A program made the translations under genes and the position numbers. This document shows positions 8,002 through 16,281 of a stretch of DNA of 64,000 nt, piece after piece; the stretch's first letter is position 1; every line of letters begins with the position of its first letter. Under the pieces are notes generated by a model, which saw nothing but the letters and a program-made list of their open reading frames with translations, was not told the DNA's origin and ran no database searches. Source of the DNA: an uncultured Muribaculum sp. (GTDB taxonomy: Bacteria > Bacteroidota > Bacteroidia > Bacteroidales > Muribaculaceae); contig CAJUTE010000002.1 of NCBI GenBank assembly GCA_910589555.1, positions 1-64,000 of the forward strand, written 5' to 3'.

Positions 8002-8126
8002 AATCCATTCGGATTCGGATTTGTTTGTGAATTGTCTGTGTGTAAAGATATTGATGAATCCATTCGGATTCAGATTTGTTTGTGAATTGTCTGTGTGTGA
8101 AGATATGGATAAATCCATTCGGATTT
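7999..8126 (+). repeat. Tandem repeat, period 55 bp, about 2.3 copies
   Basis: Units start at 8001, 8056 and 8111. Each opens with a hairpin: GAATCC-ATTC-GGATTC in units 1 and 2, and AAATCC-ATTC-GGATTT in unit 3, where both sides of one base pair have changed together. Units 1 and 2 differ at only a few positions; unit 3 is partial. Confidence 0.8.
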
Positions 8127-8324
8127 TCGTGGTGTCTTTTGGGTTCATCGGGGTTGCTACGCTCGGGACACGGAAATCTACCCGGAATTCATTGTCACTG
8201 TTATTCTAATCATGAAACATTGCCGCGTCGTGGTGCAATCAAAAGGCTTTGTTGTGGGCGAACTGAGGAGGGGTGTGCGGCGTTTATTTATAAAGGTTTT
8301 TATGCTTTTATAAATTGCGACGGG
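8127..8324. other. Upstream region of the AspT-type transporter with a decayed REP core
   Basis: GCTACGCTCGG at 8156-8166 repeats the core of the outer RAYT arms, so this looks like a decayed extra copy. The open frame through here (from 8076) is built from the tandem repeat and is not considered coding. No clear promoter box was found. Confidence 0.45.
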
Positions 8325-10028
8325 ATGATAGATTATATCGTTGAAATATTGAGGGATTATCCGGCAGTAGCGCTGTTTCTGACTGTCGGTGTAGGATTTT
8401 TGTTGGGGCGTTTACGCTATAAGTCTTTTACGCTCGGGAGCGTGACAGCGGTGCTCTTGGTGGGTGTTTTTGTGGGGCAGTTGCACATCCCTATGTCAGG
8501 ACCGTTGAAGACGGTGTTTTTTATGATGTTCCTGTTTTCGGTGGGCTACAGTGTAGGGCCTCAGTTTTTCCGTGCTTTGCGAGGATCGGGATTGAAGCAG
8601 GCATTGTTTGCGGTGCTGATGAGCGGCTGCTGTTTCGGCGTCACGCTTGCCATATCGCTGTTGCTTTCTTATTCACCCGGTGTTGCTACGGGGCTGTTTT
8701 CCGGGTCTCAAACCTGTTCAGCCGTGCTCGGACTCGGTAGTGAGGCTATCTCCAAATTGCCGCTTGATGCAGGCGTGAAATCGCAGGAACTCAACATGAT
8801 TCCGCTGTGTTATGCTGTGACTTACATTTTCGGCACATTTGGCACGGTGGTTATTCTCGGGTCATTCGGCCCGCGGTTGCTCGGCGGACTTGATAAGGTA
8901 AAACACGCCACCAAGATGCTTGAAAAGCAGATGAACGACACTTCATGGGAGAATGATCCTGCAAATATCACGGCGCTGCGTCCGGTGACCTATAGGGCTT
9001 ATCGCGTGGAGAATGACTTTTTCAGGACCGGTAAGCCTGTGCATGAGGTGGAGGAGTATCTTGCCGGCGCCGGGGTGCCGGTGTTTGTCGATAGGGTGAG
9101 GAGCCGTGGCAAGATATTCAATGCCATGCGTCACCGTGTGATTAATTTGGGCGATGTGATCGTGCTGTGCGGTCGGCGTGAGTATATGGTCAATGACGGC
9201 GGGCTTGTCGGTCCGGAGGTGTCGGATGCCAAGCTGCTTAATTATCCTGTCAAGAGAGTGCCTGTTTTGGTCACCAAGGATGAAGTGATAGGCATGAAGC
9301 TGTCCAAACTCCTTGAGATGAGGTATATGCACGCGGTCAACATACGCAACATCAAACGTGACGGCAGAGAGGTGAATCCTGTCGACGATCCCACGGTGGA
9401 GAAGGGCGACATATTGACTCTTGTGGGTTCGCACACGGCGTTGACCAACGCGTCGTCGCATATAGGGCACATGGATATGCCGACGGTTGCGAGCGACCTC
9501 ATGTTTGTGGGTCTTGCCATTTTCGTGGGAGGCGTCTTCGGCGCCATGACGTTGATGATAGGCAGCATCCCTGTGAGCTTCGGCACCAGCGGCGGAGCGC
9601 TCATCGCCGGTCTTGTATTTGGCTGGCTGAGGTCGAAGCGTCCCACCTACGGTCATATCCCCGACTCGGCGATATGGCTTATGAACAATCTTGGGCTCAA
9701 CGTATTTGTAGCCACTATCGGCATAGAATCGGGACCCACCTTCGTGGAGGGTATCCGAGCCGTGGGACCCATGATTTTCGTTGCCGGTATTATCGCCACC
9801 ACTCTGCCGGTTCTGTTTGGAGTGTGGATGGGGCATAAAGTGTTTAAGTTCAATCCTGCGATAACGCTGGGATGCTGTGCCGGGTCGCGCACGAGCACAG
9901 CGTCGCTCGGTGCCGTGCAGAACACTCTCGGAAGCACTGTTCCCGCGATAGGCTACACGGTGACCTACGCCGTGAGCAATCTTTTGCTCGTGGTGTGGGG
10001 CGTGGCTCTGGTGACTATTTTGACTTAG
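8325..10028 (+). CDS. AspT/YidE-family transporter with two RCK_C domains
   Basis: The 567-residue integral membrane protein is built as two membrane halves (about 1-175 and 390-567) around a soluble middle with two TrkA-C/RCK_C-like units (about 200-375). Each half carries the family's duplicated motif: GSQTCSAVLGLG in the first and GCCAGSRTSTASLGAVQ in the second, close to the re-entrant substrate region of the aspartate:alanine exchanger family. Homologues (AspT, YidE, YbjL) move amino acids or dicarboxylates; the substrate here is unknown. The start is placed at MIDYIVEILRDYP because the open frame further upstream consists of the RAYT-associated repeats. A second family member lies at 41732-43393. 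Confidence 0.8.
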   Translation: MIDYIVEILRDYPAVALFLTVGVGFLLGRLRYKSFTLGSVTAVLLVGVFVGQLHIPMSGPLKTVFFMMFLFSVGYSVGPQFFRALRGSGLKQALFAVLMSGCCFGVTLAISLLLSYSPGVATGLFSGSQTCSAVLGLGSEAISKLPLDAGVKSQELNMIPLCYAVTYIFGTFGTVVILGSFGPRLLGGLDKVKHATKMLEKQMNDTSWENDPANITALRPVTYRAYRVENDFFRTGKPVHEVEEYLAGAGVPVFVDRVRSRGKIFNAMRHRVINLGDVIVLCGRREYMVNDGGLVGPEVSDAKLLNYPVKRVPVLVTKDEVIGMKLSKLLEMRYMHAVNIRNIKRDGREVNPVDDPTVEKGDILTLVGSHTALTNASSHIGHMDMPTVASDLMFVGLAIFVGGVFGAMTLMIGSIPVSFGTSGGALIAGLVFGWLRSKRPTYGHIPDSAIWLMNNLGLNVFVATIGIESGPTFVEGIRAVGPMIFVAGIIATTLPVLFGVWMGHKVFKFNPAITLGCCAGSRTSTASLGAVQNTLGSTVPAIGYTVTYAVSNLLLVVWGVALVTILT

Positions 10029-10041
10029 TGACGTTCTTATT

Positions 10042-10072
10042 TTTGCGGTTACGTGGAAATGTTGTATTTTTG
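10042..10072 (+). promoter_or_regulatory. Consensus promoter of phoH-purC-menG
   Basis: TTTG (10042-10045), a 19-base spacer, and TATTTTTG (10065-10072) match the Bacteroidetes consensus well. The predicted start of transcription is about 15 bases before the phoH ATG at 10091. Confidence 0.7.
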
Positions 10073-10090
10073 TACTCAACTCAACTGCTG

Positions 10091-11074
10091 ATGATAGAAA
10101 GGATAATTATCATAGAAAATGTGGATCCGGTAAGCTTTTACGGGGTCAATAACTGCAATATGCAGCTTATCCGCAATCTGTTTCCGAAATTGCGGATGGC
10201 AGCCCGCGGTCAGATAATAAAGGTGATAGGCGATCAAGAAGAAACCGCTGTTTTCGAAAAGAAAATAAAGGAGCTTGAGGAATACTGCGCCAAGTATAAC
10301 AAGCTCACCGAGGATGTGATTCTTGACGTGGTAAAAGGAAAAGCGCCCAAGGAGATGCCGAAGGACAGCGTGATCATCTACGGTGTCAACGGCAAGCCCA
10401 TCACCGCCCGTTCAGCCAATCAGCAATTGCTTGTTGACTCGGTCATCAAGAATGATCTCACATTTGCCCTTGGACCTGCCGGAACCGGAAAAACCTACAT
10501 AGCTATAGCCCTTGCCGTCAGAGCGCTGAAAAACCGCGAGGTGCGCAAGATAATCCTGTCGCGTCCGGCGGTGGAAGCGGGCGAGAAGCTCGGATTTCTT
10601 CCCGGCGACATGAAGGACAAGATCGACCCCTATCTTCAGCCTCTTTATGATGCCCTTGAGGATATGATTCCGGCGGTGAAGCTGAAAGAATACATGGAAA
10701 CCAACGTGATTCAGATAGCTCCGCTGGCGTTCATGCGCGGCCGCACTCTCAATGACGCGGTCATAGTGCTCGATGAGGCTCAGAACACCACTACTCACCA
10801 GATAAAGATGTTTCTGACGCGTCTTGGCATGAACGCCAAGATGATAATCACCGGCGACATCACCCAGATCGACCTTCCCCGCAGCACTGTTTCGGGGCTT
10901 GTGCAGGCGCTTAAGGTGCTTAAGGATGTGCCGGGAGTGGGCATGGTTGAGTTTGGCAAGAAGGATATAGTGCGCCACCAGCTTGTGCAGCGAATAGTTG
11001 AGGCATATCAGCAGTGGGATGACAGGCAGAAATTGACAGAAAACCAAAATAACAAGAACAACGAGAATGATTAA
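10091..11074 (+). CDS. phoH: PhoH family ATPase
   Basis: The 327-residue cytoplasmic P-loop protein has Walker A GPAGTGKT at 128-135 and a Walker B-type VIVLDEAQN near 218, followed by ITGDITQIDLP. These are hallmarks of the PhoH/PhoL family, which is linked to RNA metabolism and ribosome maturation in other bacteria. The start MIERIIIIENVD was chosen because it follows the promoter by 15 bases; the longer frame from 9872 overlaps the upstream transporter and is not protein-like. The gene overlaps purC by eight bases, so the two are likely cotranscribed with menG. Confidence 0.92.
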   Translation: MIERIIIIENVDPVSFYGVNNCNMQLIRNLFPKLRMAARGQIIKVIGDQEETAVFEKKIKELEEYCAKYNKLTEDVILDVVKGKAPKEMPKDSVIIYGVNGKPITARSANQQLLVDSVIKNDLTFALGPAGTGKTYIAIALAVRALKNREVRKIILSRPAVEAGEKLGFLPGDMKDKIDPYLQPLYDALEDMIPAVKLKEYMETNVIQIAPLAFMRGRTLNDAVIVLDEAQNTTTHQIKMFLTRLGMNAKMIITGDITQIDLPRSTVSGLVQALKVLKDVPGVGMVEFGKKDIVRHQLVQRIVEAYQQWDDRQKLTENQNNKNNEND

Positions 11075-12014
11075 GACACTTACAAAAACCGAATTTAATT
11101 TTCCGGGACAGAAAAGCGTGTATCACGGAAAAGTGCGTGACGTGTATGACATCAACGACGATCTGATGGTGATGGTTGCTACTGACCGTATTTCGGCGTT
11201 TGACGTGATTTTGCCTAAGGGTATCCCTTACAAGGGTCAGGTGTTGAACCAGATTGCCGCCAAATTCCTTGACGCTACCGCCGACATCGTGCCCAACTGG
11301 AAGCTCGCCACTCCCGATCCGATGGTGACAGTGGGACTTAAGTGTGAGGGATTCCGCGTGGAGATGATCATACGCGGCTACCTTACCGGAAGCGCTTGGC
11401 GCGACTATCAGAACGGTGTGCGTGAGATATGCGGCGTGAAGCTCCCTGAAGGCATGAAGGAAAACGAGCGTTTCCCCGAGCCCATCATCACCCCCACCAC
11501 CAAGGCAGAGGCAGGACATGACGAAAACATCTCCCGCGAGGAGATCATCGCACAGGGTATCGTCGATAAGGATGATTACGAGACCATGGAGCGTTACACC
11601 CGTATGCTTTTCCAGCGCGGTTCAGAGATCGCCGCTGAAAAGGGATTGATTCTCGTGGACACCAAATATGAATTTGGCAAACGTGACGGCAAGGTGTATC
11701 TGATTGACGAAATCCACACCCCCGACTCTTCACGTTATTTCTATGCCGACGGCTACGAGGAGCGTTTCGCCAAGGGCGAGCCCCAGCGTCAGCTCTCCAA
11801 GGAATTTGTGCGCCAGTGGCTTATTGAACATGACTTCATGGGCAAAGCCGGTCAGCAGGTTCCGGAGATGACCGATGAGTTCTGTGAGTCGGTAAGCGAC
11901 CGCTATATCGAGCTTTACGAGCACATCACCGGCGAGAAATTCGTGAGAGGCGATGAGGGCGACCTCGCCAAGCGCATCGAAGAGAACGTGACAAAATATC
12001 TTGCATCACGCTAA
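11067..12014 (+). CDS. purC: Phosphoribosylaminoimidazole-succinocarboxamide synthase
   Basis: The 315-residue protein matches SAICAR synthase, which joins CAIR and aspartate with ATP in purine synthesis. Visible family features are GKVRDVYDINDDLMVMVATDRISAFDV at the N-terminus (phosphate-binding part), VEMIIRGYLTGSAWRDY, and LVDTKYEFG followed by LIDEIHTPDSSRY at the active site. It is the longer, single-function form. Its start overlaps the 3' end of phoH by eight bases and it is followed three bases later by menG. Confidence 0.95.
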   Translation: MIKTLTKTEFNFPGQKSVYHGKVRDVYDINDDLMVMVATDRISAFDVILPKGIPYKGQVLNQIAAKFLDATADIVPNWKLATPDPMVTVGLKCEGFRVEMIIRGYLTGSAWRDYQNGVREICGVKLPEGMKENERFPEPIITPTTKAEAGHDENISREEIIAQGIVDKDDYETMERYTRMLFQRGSEIAAEKGLILVDTKYEFGKRDGKVYLIDEIHTPDSSRYFYADGYEERFAKGEPQRQLSKEFVRQWLIEHDFMGKAGQQVPEMTDEFCESVSDRYIELYEHITGEKFVRGDEGDLAKRIEENVTKYLASR

Positions 12015-12017
12015 ATC

Positions 12018-12755
12018 ATGGAAGTAAAAGCTGAAAAGATAAATCCCTACGATGACAGCCGTTGCAAGACGGAGCAGGTAAGAGAGATGTTTGACTCCAT
12101 AGCTCCGGCTTACGACTTCATGAACAGGATGATGACTTTCGGCATCGATAAGTTGTGGAGGCTGCGCGCGGTCAATATGCTGCGGCGCAAGTCTCCACAG
12201 CATATTTTGGATGTGGCGACCGGTACCGGCGACCTCGCCATGCTCATGTTCAAGAAACTGCGTCCCGGACGCATCACCGGCATAGACCTCAGCCCCGGCA
12301 TGATAGCCGTGGCAGAAAAGAAAGTGGCTGAAGCCGGACTTGACGGCGCCATCAGGTTCATGAACGAGGATTGCCTCGACCTGCCATTCGCCCCTGAGGT
12401 GTTTGACTGCATAACCGTAGCCTACGGGGTGCGGAATTTTGAGCATCTTGATCGCGGCTATGCCGAGATGTATCGTGTGATGCAACGTGGCGGCACGTTG
12501 TGTGTGATCGAGCTGTCGACGCCTCGCTCTCCGCTTGTCAAGCCGTTCTACAAATTTTATACCCGTCACATTATCCCTTGGGTGGGGAAAGCTGTGTCAC
12601 GCGATGTGAGAGCTTACTCCTATCTTCCTGAAAGCATTGCCGCCGTTCCGCAGGGCGAAGAGATGTTGCAGCTCATCAGCGAAGCGGGATTCAAAAATTG
12701 CCGTTGCCGCCGTTTCACTTTCGGCACCTGCTCCGTGTATCTTGCCGAGAAATAG
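12018..12755 (+). CDS. menG: Demethylmenaquinone methyltransferase (UbiE/MenG)
   Basis: The 245-residue class I SAM-dependent methyltransferase carries the SAM-binding VATGTGDLAMLMFK followed by GIDLSPGMI, and the UbiE signatures YDFMNRMMTFGID and VAYGVRNFEHLDRG. It performs the last methylation step of menaquinone synthesis, fitting a quinone-respiring Bacteroidales. It is the third gene of the phoH-purC-menG run, three bases after purC. Assignment to MenG rather than ubiquinone synthesis follows from the phylum. Confidence 0.93.
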   Translation: MEVKAEKINPYDDSRCKTEQVREMFDSIAPAYDFMNRMMTFGIDKLWRLRAVNMLRRKSPQHILDVATGTGDLAMLMFKKLRPGRITGIDLSPGMIAVAEKKVAEAGLDGAIRFMNEDCLDLPFAPEVFDCITVAYGVRNFEHLDRGYAEMYRVMQRGGTLCVIELSTPRSPLVKPFYKFYTRHIIPWVGKAVSRDVRAYSYLPESIAAVPQGEEMLQLISEAGFKNCRCRRFTFGTCSVYLAEK

Positions 12756-12799
12756 GCGAGATGCTTTTCCCGAAATTCGGATTATTCCGTTAAATTGCT

Positions 12800-12807
12800 T
12801 AAATTTG
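12800..12807 (+). promoter_or_regulatory. TAAATTTG -7 box before the DUF3078 gene
   Basis: It matches TAnnTTTG and ends 21 bases before the ATG at 12829. No convincing -33 TTTG was seen. Confidence 0.45.
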
Positions 12808-12828
12808 TATCGGATAATAAATTCTGCT

Positions 12829-14253
12829 ATGTCACGTGCCCGAATATTCTCACTCATTATACTGGTGACCTGTGCTTTTGGCTCAGGTCGTATTTCCGCT
12901 CAGACACCCACTGAATCCCAGGCTGATCCTAAGTTGCTGGAGCTGCTTAATTCTCCGGCGCGAGAGTACACCGACGAGGAGATCGATGAGCTTAGCCGCG
13001 AGGATAATCCGTTTTTTGATTTTATCGGCGATGATGAGGCTGAGGTTGATTCATTGCCTCAATATACGCACCTGTCATTCATCAAACCGAGCCTGTTGCC
13101 GCGAGTGGCGTTCATGCCGATGGTATTTGACAAGGTGTTGTACCTCGACACATTTAATGTGCTTGATGATAAAGGCATCCTCGCTTCCGACATCCCTGAG
13201 ACCGAGTGGCTGAAGCGTGTGGCGGAAAGCAACCGCCGTTACCGAGACATCAAGCAGTGGTATCTGGTGGCTTATCCTGAAAGGGTGAAATACAATATCA
13301 ACACTCTTCCCGTGCCCCCGAAAACCTACAAGGCTACCGTTGATCCGTCGACTTCCAAAATCACGCTGAATGAAGTGATAGTCAATGTCGCCGAGTCAGA
13401 CCTTAAGTCGGGCGTGGCGCCGGTGGAGGTTATACAGAAGCATTGGCTCCATGTGTTCAACGCGTCGGCGCAGTTCTCGCAGGCATACGTCAGCCCCAAC
13501 TGGTATCAGGGTGGTGACAATAATGTTAACGCCATCGCCAACATGAAGTGGAGCGTGAAACTTAATCCGAAATTCCACCCCAATCTTATCGCTGAAGCCA
13601 CCACGCAGTATAAGCTCGGCATCGCGAGCGCGCCCAATGACTCACTGCATAATTATGCCATCAGCCAGGACCTGCTGCAATTCAACGGTACGCTCGGGTT
13701 GCGCGCCGTCAACAATTGGTACTACTCAATGAACGCGGCGTTCAAGACGCAGTTCTTCAACAACTATAAGCCCAACACCCATAATATGAAAGCGGCGTTC
13801 ATGTCGCCCGGCGAGCTCAATATCGGTCTCGGTATGACTTACAATTATAAGAATAAGCCTCGCCGCCTTAATCTTGATGTGTCGATAGCTCCGCTTTCTT
13901 ATAACCTCAAGGTGTCGACGAGCCACCGTATTCCCGTGAAAAATTTCGGTATAAAGGAAGGTCACCGGTCAGTGAGCGAGGTCGGTAGCAATGCCGAGGT
14001 CAAGGTCAGCTGGGACATAATGTGGAACATCAATTACACTTCGCGTTTCTTCGTGTTCACCGATTATGATTATTTGCAGGGCGACTGGCAGAATACGGTC
14101 AATTTTTCAATCAACCGATACCTTTCAACCCAGATATTCGTGCATCTGCGCTATGATTCCAGCACGCCTAAGGATGACCAAAAGAGCTGGGGCCGCTGGC
14201 AGTTGAAGGAGATACTCAGTTTCGGTCTTCAATACCAGTTTAAGACCATCTAA
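12829..14253 (+). CDS. DUF3078-type outer-membrane protein
   Basis: The 474-residue product has a signal peptide (about 1-24, ending GRISA) and an acidic low-complexity part (30-65). The body is strand-rich and ends in an aromatic C-terminus (LKEILSFGLQYQFKTI) typical of beta-barrels. Residues around FNASAQFSQAYVSPNWYQGGDNNVNAIAN match the DUF3078 family of Bacteroidetes, whose function is unknown. The start MSRARIF follows the TAAATTTG box; the upstream part of the open frame overlaps menG. Two small exported proteins follow on the same strand. Confidence 0.8.
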   Translation: MSRARIFSLIILVTCAFGSGRISAQTPTESQADPKLLELLNSPAREYTDEEIDELSREDNPFFDFIGDDEAEVDSLPQYTHLSFIKPSLLPRVAFMPMVFDKVLYLDTFNVLDDKGILASDIPETEWLKRVAESNRRYRDIKQWYLVAYPERVKYNINTLPVPPKTYKATVDPSTSKITLNEVIVNVAESDLKSGVAPVEVIQKHWLHVFNASAQFSQAYVSPNWYQGGDNNVNAIANMKWSVKLNPKFHPNLIAEATTQYKLGIASAPNDSLHNYAISQDLLQFNGTLGLRAVNNWYYSMNAAFKTQFFNNYKPNTHNMKAAFMSPGELNIGLGMTYNYKNKPRRLNLDVSIAPLSYNLKVSTSHRIPVKNFGIKEGHRSVSEVGSNAEVKVSWDIMWNINYTSRFFVFTDYDYLQGDWQNTVNFSINRYLSTQIFVHLRYDSSTPKDDQKSWGRWQLKEILSFGLQYQFKTI

Positions 14254-14287
14254 TCATCCACTGCTTCTCACATAATCTCTTCTCACT

Positions 14288-14866
14288 ATGACTCGTCTCC
14301 TCTTTATTCTGATTCTTTTGTTGCCGCTCTGCGCGGTAAGGGCTGACGCCGCGTCGCCCGATGTGGAGCGCTATTCCGACATCGACAGTCTGAAGGCTGA
14401 GTTGTCGTCGCGCCCCCTGCACTTGATTGAGGGTATATGGCGTTTTCCTTATAACGGCGCCTTGGTGCTCATCGAGCGTGATGACCGGTCGCCGCGCTTT
14501 GACGATGCCGACACCTATCGCATGGTGGTGCTGCGTTCACCGTCGCGATCGCTTTTGCCGGGCACTGTGATGGGCACGCTTGCCGGCACATCGACCAAAG
14601 GCACCTATTCGGCTTCGCTGTTCACCGATTCCGACGGCGGATCGCGGTTGATGAAATCCAAGGCGTTCACGTTGACATTGAGCGGCGACAGCCGTCTCGT
14701 GTTCAAACGTAGAGGCAAGAAGCTTAATTTGCAGGTGTGGCGCATGATTCCCTATCTTTCGCGCTTGTATATCCGCACCACCGGCAGCGACGCCGGCAAC
14801 GATGACGGTTGCGTAAAGGAGTATCCCATGCCTGTCGACGGACCCTTAGATCCTGTTTACCTATGA
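14288..14866 (+). CDS. Small exported protein of unknown function
   Basis: The 192-residue protein has a clear signal peptide (about 1-22). The mature part contains HLIEGIWRFPYNGALVLIERDD, then a strand-rich, Arg/Thr-rich body. The GIWRFP...VLIERD pattern suggests a small beta-barrel or lipocalin-like fold, but this is only a visual impression. It lies 34 bp after the DUF3078 gene and its stop overlaps the next ATG (ATGA at 14863-14866), so it is coupled to the following exported protein. Confidence 0.65.
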   Translation: MTRLLFILILLLPLCAVRADAASPDVERYSDIDSLKAELSSRPLHLIEGIWRFPYNGALVLIERDDRSPRFDDADTYRMVVLRSPSRSLLPGTVMGTLAGTSTKGTYSASLFTDSDGGSRLMKSKAFTLTLSGDSRLVFKRRGKKLNLQVWRMIPYLSRLYIRTTGSDAGNDDGCVKEYPMPVDGPLDPVYL

Positions 14867-15357
14867 AAAGAGCTGTTGCTGCCATTTTGTTGGGCGCGCT
14901 TATAGGAATTGGCGCGCTTTATGCCGACACCCGCACCACTCGTGGCAAATTGAAAGCGGTGAGAGATAAAGACAATGTTGAGCTTAGGATTGAAAACGCC
15001 GACTCGCTGCCGGTGCTGCCTTGCGACAGTGTTTCGGTGTCGGGATATGACAAGGCTCTCAGGTCGGGGCGTGAAAGCTTTCGGGTGGCAAATCACTATC
15101 CACGCCGCGTGACCGGAATCGTGGTCGATATCGTGTATCGCCATGCCGGGGGCGGTGAGATGCTTCATGCCCGCAGGCTGAGGCTTGGCTGCGACATCCC
15201 TCCCGGAGAGACTCGTCAGCTCGAATGGAGCGCATGGGATAAACAGAACCGGTATTACTATCATGACACGCGAGTCACACCCCGCTCGGTGAAGGCAGTT
15301 CCATACGAAGTCGAGATTTATCCAAGAGAGGTGAAATTCAGCAGAGATAAGGATTGA
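14863..15357 (+). CDS. Small exported protein of unknown function
   Basis: The 164-residue protein has a signal peptide (about 1-20, MKRAVAAILLGALIGIGALYA). The mature part looks like one beta-sandwich: SFRVANHYPRRVTGIVVDIVYRH and later IPPGETRQLEWSAWDKQNRYYYH. That layout resembles proteins commenting on contact or hydrophobic surfaces, but no family is recognised. I use the ATG at 14863 rather than the in-frame ATG at 14809 because it gives the signal peptide directly and overlaps the previous stop by four bases (ATGA). Confidence 0.65.
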   Translation: MKRAVAAILLGALIGIGALYADTRTTRGKLKAVRDKDNVELRIENADSLPVLPCDSVSVSGYDKALRSGRESFRVANHYPRRVTGIVVDIVYRHAGGGEMLHARRLRLGCDIPPGETRQLEWSAWDKQNRYYYHDTRVTPRSVKAVPYEVEIYPREVKFSRDKD

Positions 15358-15429
15358 CGCCATATCATACCGGAGATGATAAGGTGCGTTACTTCGTGTA
15401 AAATGGATGAAAACTATCTTTAACGCAAA

Positions 15430-15447
15430 CAATGTTTTATAACATTG
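15430..15447. promoter_or_regulatory. Candidate xylose operator palindrome
   Basis: CAATGTT-TTAT-AACATTG is a perfect seven-base inverted repeat with a four-base centre. It lies just upstream of the -33 box of the xyl regulator gene, a natural position for an operator. Which protein binds is inferred. Confidence 0.5.
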
Positions 15448-15455
15448 AAAACTTT

Positions 15456-15487
15456 TTTGGTTTTTAGAAAAAGATGATTTATATTTG
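15456..15487 (+). promoter_or_regulatory. Consensus promoter of the xyl gene cluster
   Basis: TTTG (15456-15459), a 20-base spacer, and TATATTTG (15480-15487) match the Bacteroidetes consensus. The regulator ATG follows at 15515. Confidence 0.7.
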
Positions 15488-15514
15488 CACTGTAAAAACG
15501 ATTCTGATATCACC

Positions 15515-16246
15515 ATGGAAGAAACCGAAACTCTATACCGATTAGCAAATAACCATATTTCAGTGGACTGTGTCGTGGTTGGATTTGACGGCGAGGGTCT
15601 TTGTGTTCTGTTGGTGAAGCGTGACGGCATCGATGACAGCGGCGAATTTCATGGCATGAAGTTGCCCGGCAGCCTCATCTATGAGGATGAGGATCTTGAT
15701 CAGGCAGCGGCGAGAGTGTTGTTTGAACTCACCGGGTTGAAGAATGTCAATCTCATGCAGTTCAAGACTTTCGGCTCGAAAAACCGCACCAAGGATCCGC
15801 GAGACGTGCTGTGGCTTGAGCGTGCCCAGGGCGCTCATGTTGAACGCATTGTCACAGTGGGCTATGTGGCTCTTGTGAAGATTGACCGAACCAATGAGAA
15901 GCAGCTTGTCAATTCAAGCGCGTTCTGGACACCGGTGTCGGAGATAGGCGATCTTGCATTTGACCACAATCTCATCGTCGCCGAGGCATTGTCCAATCTG
16001 CGCGGAGTCACCGACATGAATCCGTCGGTGCTTTTCGAGCTTCTTCCCCGCAAGTTTACCGCCACGCAGTTCAGGTCGCTTTATGAAATATTGCTCAACC
16101 ACAGGGTTGACGCCCGCAATTTCCATAAAAAAATAGCATTGATGGACTACGTAGTGCCGCTTGAAGAGCGTCAGCAGGGCGTGGCTCACCGTGCTGCGAG
16201 ATATTATAAATTTGACCGCAAAAAATATAACCGCAGTCGTCATTGA
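15515..16246 (+). CDS. xylR: NUDIX-type transcriptional regulator of xylose use (XylR-like)
   Basis: The 243-residue protein has a NUDIX-like domain (about 15-150) and a C-terminal winged-helix-like part (about 155-235, FTATQFRSLYEILLNHRVDARNFHKKI). This is the layout of NrtR-type regulators that sense metabolites through a NUDIX fold. The catalytic Nudix box is not intact: where GX5EX7REUXEEXGU is expected I see LPGSLIYEDEDLDQAAARVLFELTGL, so it probably binds a ligand without hydrolysing it. Bacteroidetes use such a regulator for xylose genes, and it lies directly upstream of xylB-xylA-xylE. The start at 15515 was preferred because the open frame further upstream begins inside the promoter. 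Confidence 0.8.
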   Translation: MEETETLYRLANNHISVDCVVVGFDGEGLCVLLVKRDGIDDSGEFHGMKLPGSLIYEDEDLDQAAARVLFELTGLKNVNLMQFKTFGSKNRTKDPRDVLWLERAQGAHVERIVTVGYVALVKIDRTNEKQLVNSSAFWTPVSEIGDLAFDHNLIVAEALSNLRGVTDMNPSVLFELLPRKFTATQFRSLYEILLNHRVDARNFHKKIALMDYVVPLEERQQGVAHRAARYYKFDRKKYNRSRH

Positions 16247-16281
16247 AAAAAGAACATCTAACCCGTAAACACAGATAAAAT

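Noticed and set aside
7999..8126. CRISPR-like array
   Set aside because: The repeats are directly adjacent 55-bp units without unique spacers, and no cas genes are present.
8076..8324. N-terminal extension of the AspT-type transporter
   Set aside because: The extra 83 codons are translated tandem repeat. The family normally starts at the membrane helix, here MIDYIVEIL at 8325.
8943..10079. Long open frame on the minus strand opposite the transporter (378 codons)
   Set aside because: It is His/Arg-rich with no family features and is a shadow of the G+C-rich plus-strand gene. Similar shadows opposite mraY, ftsW and ftsA were rejected for the same reason.
9872..10090. Extended start of phoH
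   Set aside because: It overlaps the transporter gene and the consensus promoter. The ATG at 10091 follows the promoter by 15 bases and gives the family N-terminus.
15515..16246. NUDIX hydrolase acting on a nucleotide sugar
   Set aside because: The Nudix box is degenerate and a winged-helix-like C-terminus follows. With the xyl genes behind it, a regulator is much more likely.
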